Below, one piece after another: positions 11,950 through 24,914 of a stretch of DNA of 64,000 nucleotides. Position 1 is the first letter of the stretch. Every line of letters starts with the position of its first letter. The position numbers and the translations under genes are program-made. The notes beneath the pieces are model-generated. The model saw nothing but the letters and a program-made list of their open reading frames with translations, was not told the DNA's origin and did no database searches. Source of the stretch: Gremmenia infestans (lineage: Eukaryota > Ascomycota > Leotiomycetes > Helotiales > Hamatocanthoscyphaceae). The stretch covers positions 1-64,000 of the forward strand of contig JAFEVB010000044.1 in the NCBI GenBank assembly GCA_032629725.1, written 5' to 3'.

Positions 11950-13037
11950 GGTTGTGGTATAAAGCGGGAGGCTAGGGGGAGGAAAAGACATGTGTATACA
12001 GTAGAGTGGTGCTGAATGTTTCGGTAAGGTGGTTGAGGTCATGGAGTTTGGGTAGTTTGAAGAAGTCAACTGACTTATGGATGGGGAGAAAATGAATTCA
12101 CACACGGTGGAAGGAGGTGGAGGTAACCTTTCACCGGTAACTGTACCGAGTGATATATATGTATCGAAGCCTCTGATCCACTCGGAGTCATCTAGATTCA
12201 CCCAGGTCAGGTCATGCTTTTCTTGCCAAGACAGTGAATGCTCGCACAGTACCTAGGTACATAGGTACATAGGTACATAGGTACATAGGTACACCACATA
12301 TACTACGTACACGAAACTTGTGTAACCTTGCGCAAGCAGAGCGGAGCCTTGCACAAGGTTCCTTCCCGAAACACAAAACGGTGAATTAATGCAAGGGACA
12401 CAGCAGAAGGTCAACGCACTGGTACTGTTTCGTACTACATGACCGTGCGACAGAGATGTTATCCTACAGGAGTCTAGAACAGTCACTACGGAACCGTTCT
12501 TTGATGATTGTTCGTGCAGACCTTATTGCGACTCTACTTGGAAGTCGGGGCGTTGCGTTGGGTCAAACAAACAACCTGTAAAGGTACCTAGGTAATTACC
12601 TACCTATGCAATTCACTTGAACGCTGCGTGTTCCAGAAGAATATCAAAAGTCAATGTACTTGCCCGACAGCATGAATGAACGTGCTACCTAGTTGTGGGG
12701 CGAATATCTGACTCTTTGAAACAAGGCAGGTAGAGCAACAAGTGAATGTCACAGCAAACAGTGAATTCTTGGAGATCAGTCCATGCCCCATACCTACCAA
12801 AAGGCGGCCTCTGCCTGACAATCACAAAGGAAATGTCGTTTGACGTCTCTCGCCCACCTACTATTGCTGGCGCGCCGTGCAAAGGGGAAATATATCTGAC
12901 AAGGTCTGAGAATTCAACATTGCTCCACTTGCCTCCATCACACCATATAGAATAATAATCATGTGTGCGCCAAACTCCATCGCTCAAGTCGCTGCGTAAA
13001 TCATGTCAGGGATCATAATGCCAAGAATCCAAAGCAT
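11950..13037. other. Intergenic region with tandem repeat and palindromes
   Basis: This holds the promoter of the fusion gene. At 12250-12292 the palindrome TACCTAGGTA runs into four tandem ATAGGTAC units. A second TACCTAGGTA is at 12585-12594. No supported gene: the short ORFs at 12685-12987 show no domain. Confidence 0.5.
12250..12292. repeat. ATAGGTAC tandem repeat with TACCTAGGTA palindrome
   Basis: GTACCTAGGTAC (12249-12260) is followed by four perfect ATAGGTAC copies at 12261-12292. It lies about 300 bases upstream of the fusion-gene start. Confidence 0.9.
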
Positions 13038-15155
13038 CTACAAGTCGAAGAATCGCTCCTGGCCCTTCTCTACAAATCGTAAAGGGATGCTCGTGCCGTT
13101 CAGTTGAACAGTGATGATACAGGTCAAATCATTGTGGAGCGTGTACTTTGCTTTTCCATGGGCTTTGTGCCATACCACTCTCTTCTCTGCCAGAGTCATA
13201 CCAAGTACTCCCTCATCTTCAGCCCACTCGTCAACTGCTAATTCAACCGAATACTGGCTGAATATTCTGGCGAGCACTGCCATAATCTCGACTTGAGCGA
13301 ATCGCTGACCAAGGCACGCCCTTGAACCATCACTAAAGGGTACGTATGAACCTTGGATTGGGGTGAAATGAGACGAGTTGTTTTGGATGTTGGCAGTACC
13401 GAACTCTGGGCCATCTCGAATTGGCGCATTACCCTTGCCCGCCTGGTACTCTAGCCACCGCTCAGGTTTGAACTCGTCGAGGTCGTTAACCGAGGGGCTT
13501 AAAGGCTCTGTAGAGTCTGCAGGAGGACCTTGGGGCCAGAATTTGGGATTGCGATGAACCGAGGGAACGCATAGTCGAATGATTGTCCCAGGAGCGAGCC
13601 TGACACTTTTGCCTTCAATGATGAGAGGTTTGGCTGTAGGAGAAACGACCTTTGGAATGGTAAGAACTGGCGAGTTGAGGCGAAGAGCCTCCTTCAAGAC
13701 CGCACCAACAAGCCCGCTGTAAAGCTTAGGAAAGCTGCTCTCATATTCCCACTCCGAGGTAGGTCGACCTTGAAAGACGGTCTCCATCTCTCCCTGGACT
13801 TTTTGCTGTACATCCGGCTGCATTGCCAGATATACCAAAGTGAAGTGAATGCTGTTTGCTGAGGTTTCATGTCCAGCAATGATAAAGGCAAACAGGTTTC
13901 CCATCAACTCGCTATCACCGAGCCTAGACGGCTGAGGGTTTCCATTAATTTCATCATCATGCCCCTTGATAAGTTGTGCTATCAAATCTGTAGTCGACGT
14001 GCCTGCAACCCCAGACTGGATTGCATGTTTCTTGGCCTTGATGATATCCACCATATGCTGACGTAAGAGGTCGTATGCCCCGAGTTTTTCAGGGGATAAA
14101 AGAATGGGCGCTGCAAATACGTAAGTTGTCTGAGATCCAGGATGTTTCCACAGATAGACTTACCGAAATATTGAACCCACCACGGACCTGACTTTGCTAC
14201 CATGATGGAAACTATGTTGGCCATGAAAAACTCCAGGTTTTCGACAAAGCCAACTTTTGTATTTTCCACGCGTGGAGACGCTTTGCTCGGATTGTCATCA
14301 AAGACTTCGGGTGTCCATTCCACTTGACCAAGAGTAGTCCGGCCGAGTACTTCCAGGCTCATCCGCAGGATGCTGCTTACAATCTTCTGAGCAGTCTGAA
14401 ACTCTCCACCTGGACCTCGAAAGGTCTGTATCATGGTCTGGGTTTGATCTAACGCCACCTGCCAGACGAGACGGTTGTTCTTCTCACTAAAGGCGGGACC
14501 GGTAAGTCGTCTGTGGTATTTTGAGGTTGGTCCATCAGATGAGACGACTATTGGTGTCAGTACTGGTGGCAAGGAATAATGGATCGGAGAACTAATAAAG
14601 AGTAAACACCAGGATATGCCAAAGAACGACGTTTTCTCAGCGTTGAGAAGATGCTAGGATATTATGCGGTCGAGAGGCGTGGTACGTACCATTCTGTCCA
14701 AACATGGCAATGGACTTGTATATCTGAATTGCCTTTGGGAACCCCGCACCTTGTGCCAGAATCTGTGATATGACGCCTGCATCGGCAGTATTGAAGATGT
14801 TCCCTCCAGGGGAGACGGTAAGGAAGTTATCAGTCCCCAGGGCTCTGAAAGTCTCATGATTGGCTTTCAACGGCCATGCCGGAGTGCCAAGAAGGCGCGG
14901 TGAGATAAACGACGGCTTAGGGAGGATCCTGCTGAGGGGCCTGAGGACGACGCGACTGTACAGTTTTTGCAATACAAAGTTGTAGATGTAGTTGGGGACA
15001 ATCACATACCGAAGACGTGTTGCCTTCGCGTCTGAATAATGGCAGTAGAGGGGGATGAAGATCAAGATCAAGAGCGGGGTAGTTAGGGCCAGAGGAACGA
15101 GCAGCCTCCAGTAGGACAGCGCCATATTGGGCATTGCGGCGATCTGTAACGCCAT
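13038..15155 (-). CDS. Cytochrome P450 monooxygenase
   Basis: Exons 15155-14690, 14547-14164 and 14110-13038 give 640 residues. A hydrophobic signal anchor (LLVPLALTTPLLILIFIPL) would place the enzyme on the ER membrane. P450 landmarks follow in order: I-helix AGHETSAN, K-helix ExxR (KEALRL), a PERW-type motif (FKPERW) and the heme loop FSDGSRACLGQRFA with the cysteine ligand near residue 549. Introns are 142 and 53 nt and their joins are in phase. The protein is somewhat long for a P450, partly because of an insert before the heme loop. An ATG eight codons downstream is an alternative start. It is co-oriented with the fusion gene and divergent from the ABC transporter. Substrate is unknown. 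Confidence 0.93.
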
Positions 15156-16148
15156 GTTGAGTAAGGTTCACTGACCAAAACGGCGCGGAGTGGAAACCGG
15201 GCTGTTTGTTTTTTGTTTGTGCGTGTTCTGTCGCGGGTACAGTAGCATTTCTTTGCGCGGTCTAATCGATAAAGAGCGAGGATATACATGCAAGCAAGCG
15301 AGAAGTGAATAACGCAACTTGAGGAGAGCAAGTAAGTTTAACCTCGGTGATTATCTAGATATGTGCAGATAAATGTACAGATGAAATGAAGTGGGCATTA
15401 TCCAAAGAAGCGCAATTGAAACCGGAGATGAACGCGCACATTGTACAAACACACATACACACACAGCCAAGTACGAACCTGATATGGTATGTCAGAGTGA
15501 GAAAGTGACAAGGTGCTGCATGACATGGTTTGAAACATGATGGGAGTAAGTGAGTGAGAAGATATACCTAAGCCTAGGTATAGTTGCTGTCGTCACTCAG
15601 TCGGCGGGAAGTGGAGTGGAGTGGGAGAGCGGCATTTAGAGCAGCATAAGCGAGGCTTGGCATGATCACGTGGAGCAATCTTTTCCTTGGGAATTTCCTG
15701 TTTTCTTGTTTCATCAGTTTCATCTTGTTAGCATTCTAGCCAGTCCAAGCAAATGAATCTCCATATAAGAGCAAGAGTTTTACAATAAGGCTTGAGATCG
15801 CGCAATGCTATACTGTCACGCAGCACAAAGAAGGGAGGATCTCGTGAGTAATGTTCGCGAATCTGAGTGACGCAGATCGATGTGTTACCTCTTAGTATTA
15901 CAGCTAGACGAGTCTTTGTATAGGTACTTACCTTAGTGGAAGGCCCCCTGCAGAATGTCGTCCAAGGCGGCGCTTCTTGTGTACCTCCTATATGCAGTAC
16001 CATCATCCCAGTGTCTTCTAGAAATCTCCGGGGCCTGGAAAAGGACGATGCTGTGCTACAAGACGACATGTCCCGAGTGGTTATATATCATCATGGAGAT
16101 ACAAAGGATGCGCCTTTCCATAGCGGCGAAAGGATGGACCGTGGAGCA

Positions 16149-16175
16149 TAGGTAGGTAGGTAGGTAGGTAGGTAG
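16149..16175. repeat. (TAGG)n microsatellite
   Basis: Nearly seven perfect tandem copies of TAGG, in the promoter region of the ABC transporter. Confidence 0.95.
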
Positions 16176-16332
16176 CTGCGGTTTGTAGAGTGGTCGAAGA
16201 CTCGAAGCAAAACAAACCCCTTCCTGCAGCACTGTTTCTTATATTTTCTACCTACCTACTCTCAGCTCAGAGTCTTCCAATAATTGTGTTGCATCTACCC
16301 ATTTTCTACCTTCCATTTCGTTTTCCCGTGAA

Positions 16333-16340
16333 TATAAAAG
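16333..16340 (+). promoter_or_regulatory. TATA box candidate of the ABC transporter gene
   Basis: TATAAAAG lies about 220 bases upstream of the transporter ATG at 16559, with pyrimidine-rich DNA between. The assignment rests on sequence match and position only. Confidence 0.45.
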
Positions 16341-16558
16341 CGTCATCATCTCTGTACAGAAAGGAAAGACGTGCCTTCCTCTTTATCCAATTCACTACCT
16401 ATACGCCAAGCCACCCAATTCCCAATGCTGGGCGCTGATTCATTCCTTGAAAAGCAACAGTCACTTCTTCTTTCTGGCATCGCGCCATCTGTTCTAGTAA
16501 ATAATATTCATATACCACTCTAGGCGCTCTCTACCTGTCGTATGCATCGACCATCACC

Positions 16559-19500
16559 ATGGAACACGAAGTCTGCCTGAATCCTTTCCGAGGCGTTCCT
16601 GCCGGGTCTCCCCTTGATCCTTCCAGTGATTCCTTCAGCGCAAAGAAATGGCTCTCCAACCTGATCGGCTTCGTGGCCAAGGACCCAGAGAAGTACCCGT
16701 ACCGCTTCACCGGACTGACATTCAGAAACCTGGCTGCCTATGGCTATAGGCACCATTCGGACTACCAGAAGACCGTGAGCAATATTTTCCTCGAGGTCGG
16801 GCATCTGTTTCGCTCCTTGGTGGGAACTAGAAAGCAGAAAGTGCAGATATTGAAAAGCTTCGATGGCATCGTTGAGAATGGACAGATGCTGCTTGTGCTA
16901 GGTCGTCCGGGAAGTGGCTGTTCCACACTTCTAAAGACGATATCCGGCGATACCGGCGGGTTCCATGTCGATGAGCACTCCCAGCTCAACTACCAAGGCA
17001 TCTCTGCGCATCAGATGCACACACAGTTTCGCGGAGAGGCACTCTACATGGCAGAGAACGACGTCCACTTCCCGCAGCTTACAGTCGGCCAGACTCTGCT
17101 ATTCGCCGCAAAAGCTCGAGCACCGCGCGACTATACCTTTCCCGGAGTTACTCGAGACATGTACGCCACACACATGAGAGATGTAATCATGGCAACATTT
17201 GGTTTGCGCCATACTCTGGATACGAATGTCGGGAATGACATAATGCCTGGTGTCAGCGGAGGTGAGAGGAAACGAGTTAGCATTGCAGAAGCTACGTTGA
17301 GCGGGAGTCCGTTGCAATGTTGGGATAACAGTACCAGAGGACTCGACAGTGCAAATGCCCTGGAGTTTTGCAAGCATTTGAGGATCTCAGCAGACTTGGC
17401 AGGGTCGACGATTCTGGTATCTCTCTACCAAGGATCTCAAGAAGCGTACGACGTAAGTGACTGAGCCCGGACAATAAAGTTCTGTCTAACATCTCACAGC
17501 TTTTCGACAAAGTGACAGTACTCTACGCTGGACAGCAGATATTTTTTGGCCCCAGTAATGCAGCAAAAGCCTACTTCACGAATATGGGCTTTGCATGCGC
17601 TCCGAGACAGACAACGGCCGACTTTTTGACATCCCTGACTAGCCCTAGCGAGCGTTTGATCAGACCTGGATTCGAACATCGGACACCACGTACCGCTGCG
17701 GAGTTTGTTACGCTTTGGCAGAGGAGCAAGGAATATGGACAGCTGTTGGAAGATATAGCGGCTTATAACGAGAGTCATCCGGTTGGAGGCAGGTCTGCTG
17801 CAGATTTTGCGGCTTCAAGAGGTCTACAGCAGGCTAAACATCAGTAGGCTAGCCTACATTCTATTCCCCCAAGCAGCAACTAACAATTTGCAGGCGGGTC
17901 AAATCGCCTTATACTCTTTCCGTCAACCAGCAGATCGAGCTGTGTGTCGAGCGTGGAATTCAACGGCTGAAAGGAGATGCCAGCGTTACAATCTCTGGTG
18001 TTGTTGCTAATAGTATAATGGCCCTCGTTGTAGGTAAGTAAGTTCCGTTTCTTACCCCTTTGCAAGGTATTTACGAACAATAGGAAGTATATTCTACAAC
18101 ATGCAAGATAGTACGGCGGATTTTCATAGCAGGTCCGTACTGCTCTTCTTTGCAATTCTTCTTAATGCTTTTGCTAGTGCACTCGAGGTAATAGCCGCGT
18201 TTTTCATGACAGAAGAAGAGCTGCTGATATCATTAGATTATTATTCTTTTCGATCAACGTCCTATTGTTGAGAAGCACGCCAGATACGCTCTATATCACC
18301 CTTTCACAGAGGCAATTTCATCCGCTCTCTGTGACTTGCCGTACAAAATCTGCAACTCCATCGCGTTCAACCTAGTGCTCTACTTCATGACGAACTTGAG
18401 GAGGACACCAGAAGCATTCTTTGTTTTCATTACCTTTTCGTTCTTCACAACTTTGTCATTGTCTATGGTCTTCCGGACTATTGGGGCTACTTCTCGGAGC
18501 TTGGCCCAAGCACTAGCTCCAGGAGCAATTTTCATTCTAGCGCTAATGGTTTATACCGGATTCGTAATTCCAGTGCCAAACATGGTGCCTTGGTTTCGCT
18601 GGATCAACAAGGTGAATCCAATTGCATATGCTTTTGAGAGTCTGATGATTAACGAGTTTCACGGCCGAAATTTCAAATGTGGTACCTTTGTTCCACAAGG
18701 ACCTCAGTACGGCAATGTTGGAGACCTCAATCGAATCTGCGCTACAGTTGGTGCTCAAGTTGGGTCAGGTTTTGTCTCTGGAACCGATTTCATCAGACTG
18801 AGTTACAATTATGAGCGTTCTCACATGTGGAGGTAAAGTGGTCAGAAGTCAACCTCCAACAACCTGCTAACTGGAGCCTAGAAGCTTTGCGATTATTGTT
18901 GCGTTCTTTGTCTTCTTCACGGGTACTTACTTGATCGCTACAGAGTTCATCACGGAGAAGAAATCCAAAGGAGAAGTACTTCTTTTCCGGCGAATTCACA
19001 AACCTCGCCTCACGAATCCCAGCGACCCTGAAAAACCTCAAACAGCCCCAGGAACGCCAGATCCTGTCGTACGGGATCCTCCGAACGGAATATCTGGGAC
19101 CATTGAACATCAAACCTCGACCTTTCATTGGAGAAACATATGCTATGAAATCAAGATCAAGAAAGAAAACCGCCGGATCCTAAATCATGTCGATGGTTGG
19201 GTGAAGCCAAGAAGTTTGACTGCGCTGATGGGGCCGTCTGGAGCCGGTAAGACAACCTTACTCGATGTTCTAGCTGCAAGAGACACCATCGGCACCGCGT
19301 CTGGAGGAGCTCTGGTTGACGGTCACCAGCGTGATATATCCTTCCCACGCAAGACTGGATACGCCCAACAACAAGATATCCACCTAGAAACTATGACTGT
19401 TCGAGAAGCACTCCAATTCAATGCCCTAATGTGCCAGCCGAGGAGTTTAGAAAAGAAGGAGAAGCTTGCCTATGTTGAGGAGGTTATTAAGCTTCTGAAA

Positions 19501-21692
19501 ATGGAGTCGTATGCCAACGCAATCATAGGACCTCCTGGAGAAGGTATGTCTTATATCACCTTAATAATTGAAGATCGATACTCACGTTTTGTAGGGCTTA
19601 ATATCGAGCAGCGAAAGAAATTGACGATTGCTGTTGAGCTCGCAGGAAAACCTCAACTGTTACTGTTTCTCGATGAACCTAGTTCAGGACTAGACAGCCA
19701 AACCGCTTGGGCCGTCTTGGATCTTCTGCAGGAACTGACATACCACGGTCAGGCCATTCTTTGCACTATCCATCAACCGTCTGCCATGTTGTTCCAAAGA
19801 TTCGATCGCCTTTTGCTGCTAGCTCCTGAAGGAAAGCCTGTCTATTTTGGCCAGATTGGCTATGAGGCGTCGACTGTCATTAGCTATTTCGAGCGAAATG
19901 GAGCAAAGCCATGTCCCGCTGATGCAAATCCTGCCGAATGGATCATGGAAGTAAGTCAACGAGGTTTTCATTGTTTCTCCATACATATTCCATCTCCAAT
20001 GAACCCTTTCTAAGAAATAAAATTAACCCAATGGCGACAGGCCCTTGGATGCGCACCAGGTCATCAGAGTACAATCGACTGGCCTGAAGTATGGCGAACC
20101 AGCCCTGAATACGTCCATGTTCAACACGAATTGGATAAAATGGAGAGACAAAAACTACGATCAAGTACGATGGTATCAGCTGGCATAAATGAGCATGGAG
20201 AGTATGCGGCTTCTTTTCGGGTACAGCTTTGGGAGTGTTTCAAGCGAGTTAATAAGCAATATTGGAGAAGTCCCTCATATATATACTCGAAAGCAGCACT
20301 GTGTACTTTAGCTGTAAGTTTCTATTCAAGATACCATGCCAATACTAATCGCTACACAGCCATTATTCCTGGGCTTTTCATTCTACAAAGCAGATAATTC
20401 CTTGCAGGGTTTGGAGAGTCAGACTTTTAGCATTTTCATGCTTCTGTAAGGGGCCTTGATTCCTGCTGAAATGATAATCCTGACCGTTTTATAGTACACA
20501 GTCCTCCAATCTGGTTCCTCAAATTCTTCCAAACTTTTGTATTCAGCGATCTTTATACGAACGCCGAGAACGACCTGCAAAGACTTACTCATGGAAAGTA
20601 TTTATACTATCCAATATATTGGTTGAGTTACCCTGGAATACACTGATGTCATTCATTATCTTCATATCCTGGTACTACCCAATCGGCCTATACAGGAATG
20701 CAGAACCATCGCATGCAGTCATTGAGAGGGGGGTTACCATGTTCCTTCTGATGTGGGTGTATATGGTGAGTAACTTGGAGTGACTTCTTCTATTCCCACT
20801 TATCTCAAGCTCTTTTCGCACTTCTAAGACGTGTTATTTTACTCCTGGAATATATTACTACTGGTATATGTTGCTGTTTTAATTTAAGAAACTCGAGAGA
20901 ATTGTTGCTGACTCAAATATTCCTAGATGTACACCAGCACATTTGCCCATATGGTTCAAGCTGGGGTTGAACTGGCGGCAATGGCTGGAAATTATGCCAA
21001 TTTGCTGTTTATTCTAACTCTGATATTTTCCGGGTTGGTTTTCCCCGCCTTTCTATCCGGTCACTTCTAACTCGTTGAAATATAGCCTCCTCGTCAATGC
21101 CGATGCTCTTCCAGGTTTCTGGATCTTCATGTACCGAGTTTCGCCTTTTACGTACCTCATTAGTGGCATCCTGTCGGTTGGATTGGCCAACGCACCTGTC
21201 AGCTGCTCGAAGATCGAGCTCCTCCACTTTGAGCCTCTTCCCGGCATGAAGTGTGACTCTTATCTAAAGTCATATATCAAAACTGCAGGTGGTCGAGTTA
21301 TGAACCCAGACGACTATTCTGCTTGCTCATTTTGCCAGGTTGATAATACAAACGATTTTTTGAAATCGCTGCGTATCTACTACGATGATCGATGGACAAA
21401 CTTTGGCATTTTGTGGATTTACGTCCTGTTTAATATCTGTGCTGCTATATTCTTGTACTGGATGTTCAGAGTGCCCAAGAAGATCAAGAAAGGAACACCA
21501 GAGAATATTTCGGACCCCCCACTTCCACAATCAGAGCCTGATGATGTAAAGAAAGACTTGGATCTTGATGAAGAAGAATTTCGCGAGGCAATTCTGAAGA
21601 TGAGATTGATGGTAGACGAGGGGAAATTTGTTGGTTCTATAAGGTCCAAGTTGTCTGGCAATACTCTACGGCAAGCTGATTGTGAGTTGTGA
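16559..21692 (+). CDS. PDR-type (full-size ABCG) ABC transporter
   Basis: Twelve exons: 16559-17452, 17500-17843, 17894-18033, 18084-18187, 18237-18832, 18882-19543, 19595-19950, 20041-20313, 20360-20445, 20495-20765, 20927-21033 and 21086-21692. All joins are in phase and give 1479 residues, the normal length of pleiotropic drug resistance pumps. NBD1 has the degenerate Walker A GRPGSGCST (about 115-123), signature VSGGERKRVS and LQCWDNSTRGLD. NBD2 has GPSGAGKTT (about 810), LNIEQRKKLTI and LLLFLDEPSSGLD. TMD1 and TMD2 follow their NBDs. The (NBD-TMD)x2 order and asymmetric motifs define the family, which exports drugs, sterols and lipophilic metabolites at the plasma membrane. The N-terminus is shorter than in many homologues. 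The adjacent divergent P450 suggests a shared pathway (inference). Confidence 0.95.
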
Positions 21693-22125
21693 TGTGGTGA
21701 GGAGATGTAAGGAATATTGCTAGGGAGCTGGGAAGTTATTTCCTGTTGAAGGGGAAGACTTGGGGTGGGGTCTAAATGGCAGCGTGGATAGATACTTATA
21801 GAGCTTTCATTGATTGATAGTTTGATAATTTTAATGATAAGAGCTTTTGGTATTTGAGGTCATATATTTTGAAGCTTACCAGGAAGCAACTCTCAACTTG
21901 CTAGGTCGTTTGTCGTTCTTCAACGCCAGCCGGATCCCCTTGCAGGGATTATGTGCACCAAGCGCCGCTCGACGCGAACTCGGGCTCGGGACGCGTTCTA
22001 CCCCTCACTCGCTCACCATAGTATATCCCATAAAAGACGTTCAGAAATTCCGTAATATACGACTCCAATAAGAACAATCAGGAAAGTGCACCAATTCGGG
22101 ATACTAGAATATCTTTCTTTCCAAG
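21693..22125. other. Intergenic, ABC transporter 3' flank and F-box gene promoter
   Basis: No gene or repeat is recognised in this stretch. Confidence 0.5.
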
Positions 22126-23118
22126 ATGGCTACCACAGCGAAACACCCTTCTTATCTGCCTCCGGAGCTCTGGATCAAGACATTAAAGAACTTCGACGAA
22201 GAGAACGACCTCCCCGAGCTCTGGATGAACTACCGACACGTCTGTAAAACTTTCCAGAGCGCCATTGAGTCTATCTTTATTGAAAAACATCTTCCTAAGA
22301 CATGGATCCGATGGAGTTTGGGTTCGTCTGCGATCCCCCATTGACCCTTGATACTTACTGATCTTGGCCAAGGGGAAATACACTTTGACGAGGTCGGGAT
22401 ACTCATCCTAGATACCGAATTCAAATTTCACGCCCTATCGGAAGACAAATCCGCCGCCAGCTTCAAAGCAGACATCGAGGAAGACTTCCGCGACAAGGTC
22501 CAGAGCCGATTGAAAAGCCGGATCCAAGAAACCATTAACGCCGCTGTTAATACTATCACAGATCCGTACCACATGATACAGGTGCATCGCGATCTCAACG
22601 ACACTCCACTTCCCGGCCTTTCCTTCGATGCTGACAACGCCCTCCTAAGCGTGAATTGGAGGGAGCTGTACACGCGATTTTATGGCGAAGAGCTATTATA
22701 CCACAAAGGACTGCAGAATTGGTCTACGGATAACGAGACATTGAAGGAGGAACTTGCCGCCAAAGCAGGAAGTGGACAGGCTGGTATGATGGAGGTGCTT
22801 ATGAAGGCCATGGAAGCGTTTACTGGCGGCTCGGACGAGAGTCGGAAGGTTGCGAGGAGGGCGCGGATAGGAAGGCAGTTTGAGGATATGGGTGGGGAGT
22901 GGAAGTTTGAGGGGAATGGGGATGCGAGGGAGGAGAAGAAGACGTTGGAGGGCTTGTCAAGGGCGAGGCAGGCGGTGTCGTTGGAGGAGGATAGCGAGTA
23001 TGATAGGGATGATGATGGGGAGGAGGAGAGTGAGGAGGGGGATGAGTGGGAGGATGCAAGTGACGACGACGTTGACATGGAGGAAGAGGACGACGATGAG
23101 GAAGACGATGATGCATGA
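22126..23118 (+). CDS. F-box-like protein with acidic tail
   Basis: Exons 22126-22321 and 22373-23118 give 313 residues. The N-terminus (LPPELWIKTLKNF, then VCKTFQSAIESIF) looks like an F-box, the module that binds Skp1 in SCF ubiquitin ligases. The body has landmarks I recall from a common fungal F-box family: HALSEDKSAASFKADI, then PYHMIQVHRDLNDTPLPGL. The last 50 or so residues are almost all Asp/Glu with Ser. The 51-nt intron removes an in-frame stop and keeps phase. The substrate is unknown and regulation is not visible. Confidence 0.7.
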
Positions 23119-23879
23119 GTTGTGCATTTTGATCTAGGATAGTGAGTAAGACTGCTCAATCTTAGTCATGTCGGCGTTTGATTTTTGTTGCGTACTATTG
23201 ATACCCCCAGGAGTTGAGTATTGAGTTTGCCACTTGAACGTTTGGACTAGCAAGTATATATTTTAGCATCGCATCGCTTGTTACCGGTAATGTCATGTGT
23301 TTATATTCTTGAAACACATTCATTGGCTCCTTCCTATCTTCATCCAAATGTACCGCAGCTTCTGGTTCAACATATACATGTACCGGAACACACACTTTTT
23401 GACGAGCAAGCCCGCATCATCAGTATAACCAGATTCGGAACTTCGAGTCGCAACTTCCAATTTAAATCCTGGCACAGAGTATTCCTCTTCAGCTCCTTCT
23501 TCTTCTGAAACATCCAGCAGCGTACATCATCTTCAACAGCTAGATCCCGCAAATAATCAAGCCCTGATCCATATGGGATCGGTGCCACGCTTCTCCACAA
23601 GTCCTCCTTTATCCCACTCGATCGGCGAGCACCAGCACCCTGTTTATGGTGTTGCTGCCCATCCCAAATATTGAAAAACGTCATTTTCGTGCTATACTGA
23701 GGTGCAGGACTTCTCCATTTGTCTCTTCTCAAGGACGACGGCCCGTCGCGAACTGCTCTGTTCAATTCTGTGACTGAGTTTCATCTATTGTAGTGGACTC
23801 TAAGTTCACTCACCGAGGTAGGTGATGTACCTCTATGATAGTACGCCCGATACTAATCCTCCCACAGAGACTGGTAACC
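23119..23879. other. Intergenic with one possible small minus-strand ORF
   Basis: The only candidate is 23367-23765 on the minus strand, listed separately. Otherwise it is the 3' flank of the F-box gene and the upstream region of the next gene. Confidence 0.4.
23367..23765 (-). CDS. Hypothetical small protein
   Basis: A 132-codon ORF with a second ATG at 23684 (MTFFNIWDG). The central part (GIKEDLWRSVAPIPYGSGL, DYLRDLAVEDDVRCWM) has a composition like real protein. No domain is recognised and no introns are needed. It could be a spurious ORF. Confidence 0.33.
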   Translation of the reverse strand: MNRAVRDGPSSLRRDKWRSPAPQYSTKMTFFNIWDGQQHHKQGAGARRSSGIKEDLWRSVAPIPYGSGLDYLRDLAVEDDVRCWMFQKKKELKRNTLCQDLNWKLRLEVPNLVILMMRACSSKSVCSGTCIC

Positions 23880-24914
23880 ATGGAGAATTCACAGGCCCTA
23901 CCAGCGAAGTCCCCAAATTATCTCAGTGATTCCACTATAATCACTTACTTACGAACCACAAGGGTCCACCCCGGTACCTGGCTCGGAGATTTCCACCATG
24001 CTTCAGTGTGCCAAGAAGCAGACACCAGAGGTGTCGATGCTTTGCTTACGGTAATCCGAGTTCTTTGCAGCTATGGATCTGGATTTGGAATCGCATCCCG
24101 GAGACCCCCTAGTGCCATCACAGAGGCAGAGCATTTGATACTCAAGGTGGTTAGAGAAGCGATTGGATTCTGTGCAGAGAATGACTGGAAGATCAAACAG
24201 GACATCTTCCATGCTCTGTTCAACAGCACGTGGTCCTTGAACCACTCTTTGTCTTTTGAGCAACTATTGGAGCACCCGAATCTTAGCAATTTGTTCATCG
24301 ACAATGAGAAATTGCGTTTGGTCAGCTACGAAAAAGTATTTGTCGAACGTCCTGACGGCTACCACTGGAAGCACTGTCCGCTTGACCCAACATCAAAGCT
24401 ATATCAAAAAGCCAGTACGCTACACTGCAGCAGCTCTGAACCTTTGTCAGAATATGTCTCCCAACTATTTTCCCCCATCAGTTATGAGGGTAAGAGATAC
24501 CGGTTTATATGCGAAAAACCAGACTTTATACGCATCGCGTATGAGATGAAACGTCGAACATTATTCCAGGAACTCTTTCAGATCCACCTCCGAACACAGG
24601 GTCCCACTGAAATTTATTATGGCTAGGAACAGAGTTTTTTTCAGGTCACATATCAGCTTTGTGCCGTTGTTGACCTCTCAAATCAACGAGTCTTTACCTA
24701 TGACGAGCTAGGCATCGAGATAGAGGTTGCCGAAGTTGATTATCTTGACGAGCTAGGCTTCGAGCTAGAAGTTGCTAAATTTGGAGATTCTGACGACGGA
24801 TTTGAGAAGTACAATTGGACGGAGAAGGAAGGGGAGTATCAGCTGTTTTACTTTCGCGGAAAGCCTGGTTCTAGGGACGTTAGATTGGGTTTATTAGAGG
24901 GGAACGGGTATTGA
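23880..24914 (+). pseudogene. Hypothetical gene interrupted by an in-frame TAG
   Basis: The frame from ATG 23880 (MENSQALPAKS) runs to a TAG at 24624-24626. The same frame then continues open for 95 more codons (EQSFFQVTYQLCAVVDLSNQ, then YDELGIEIEVAEVD) to a TGA at 24912. An in-frame ATG also exists at 23835. The downstream part reads as protein, so a single nonsense change probably truncates a protein of about 359 residues. Alternatives are an intron of a multiple of three with unusual splice sites, or stop readthrough; I found no good GT donor. No domain is recognised. A repeated segment (YDELGIEIEVAEVD / LDELGFELEVAKFGD) lies after the stop. Confidence 0.55.

Larger units (their letters stand above)
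15156..16558. other. 1.4-kb divergent promoter region between P450 and ABC transporter
   Basis: No gene is supported. The region contains a (TAGG)n run at 16149-16175 and a TATAAAAG box at 16333-16340. It probably carries control sites for both genes. Confidence 0.6.

Noticed and set aside
22680..23159. Minus-strand Ser-rich ORF of 159 codons
   Set aside because: It is the complement of the acidic GAG/GAT-rich tail of the F-box gene. The composition is forced by the other strand.
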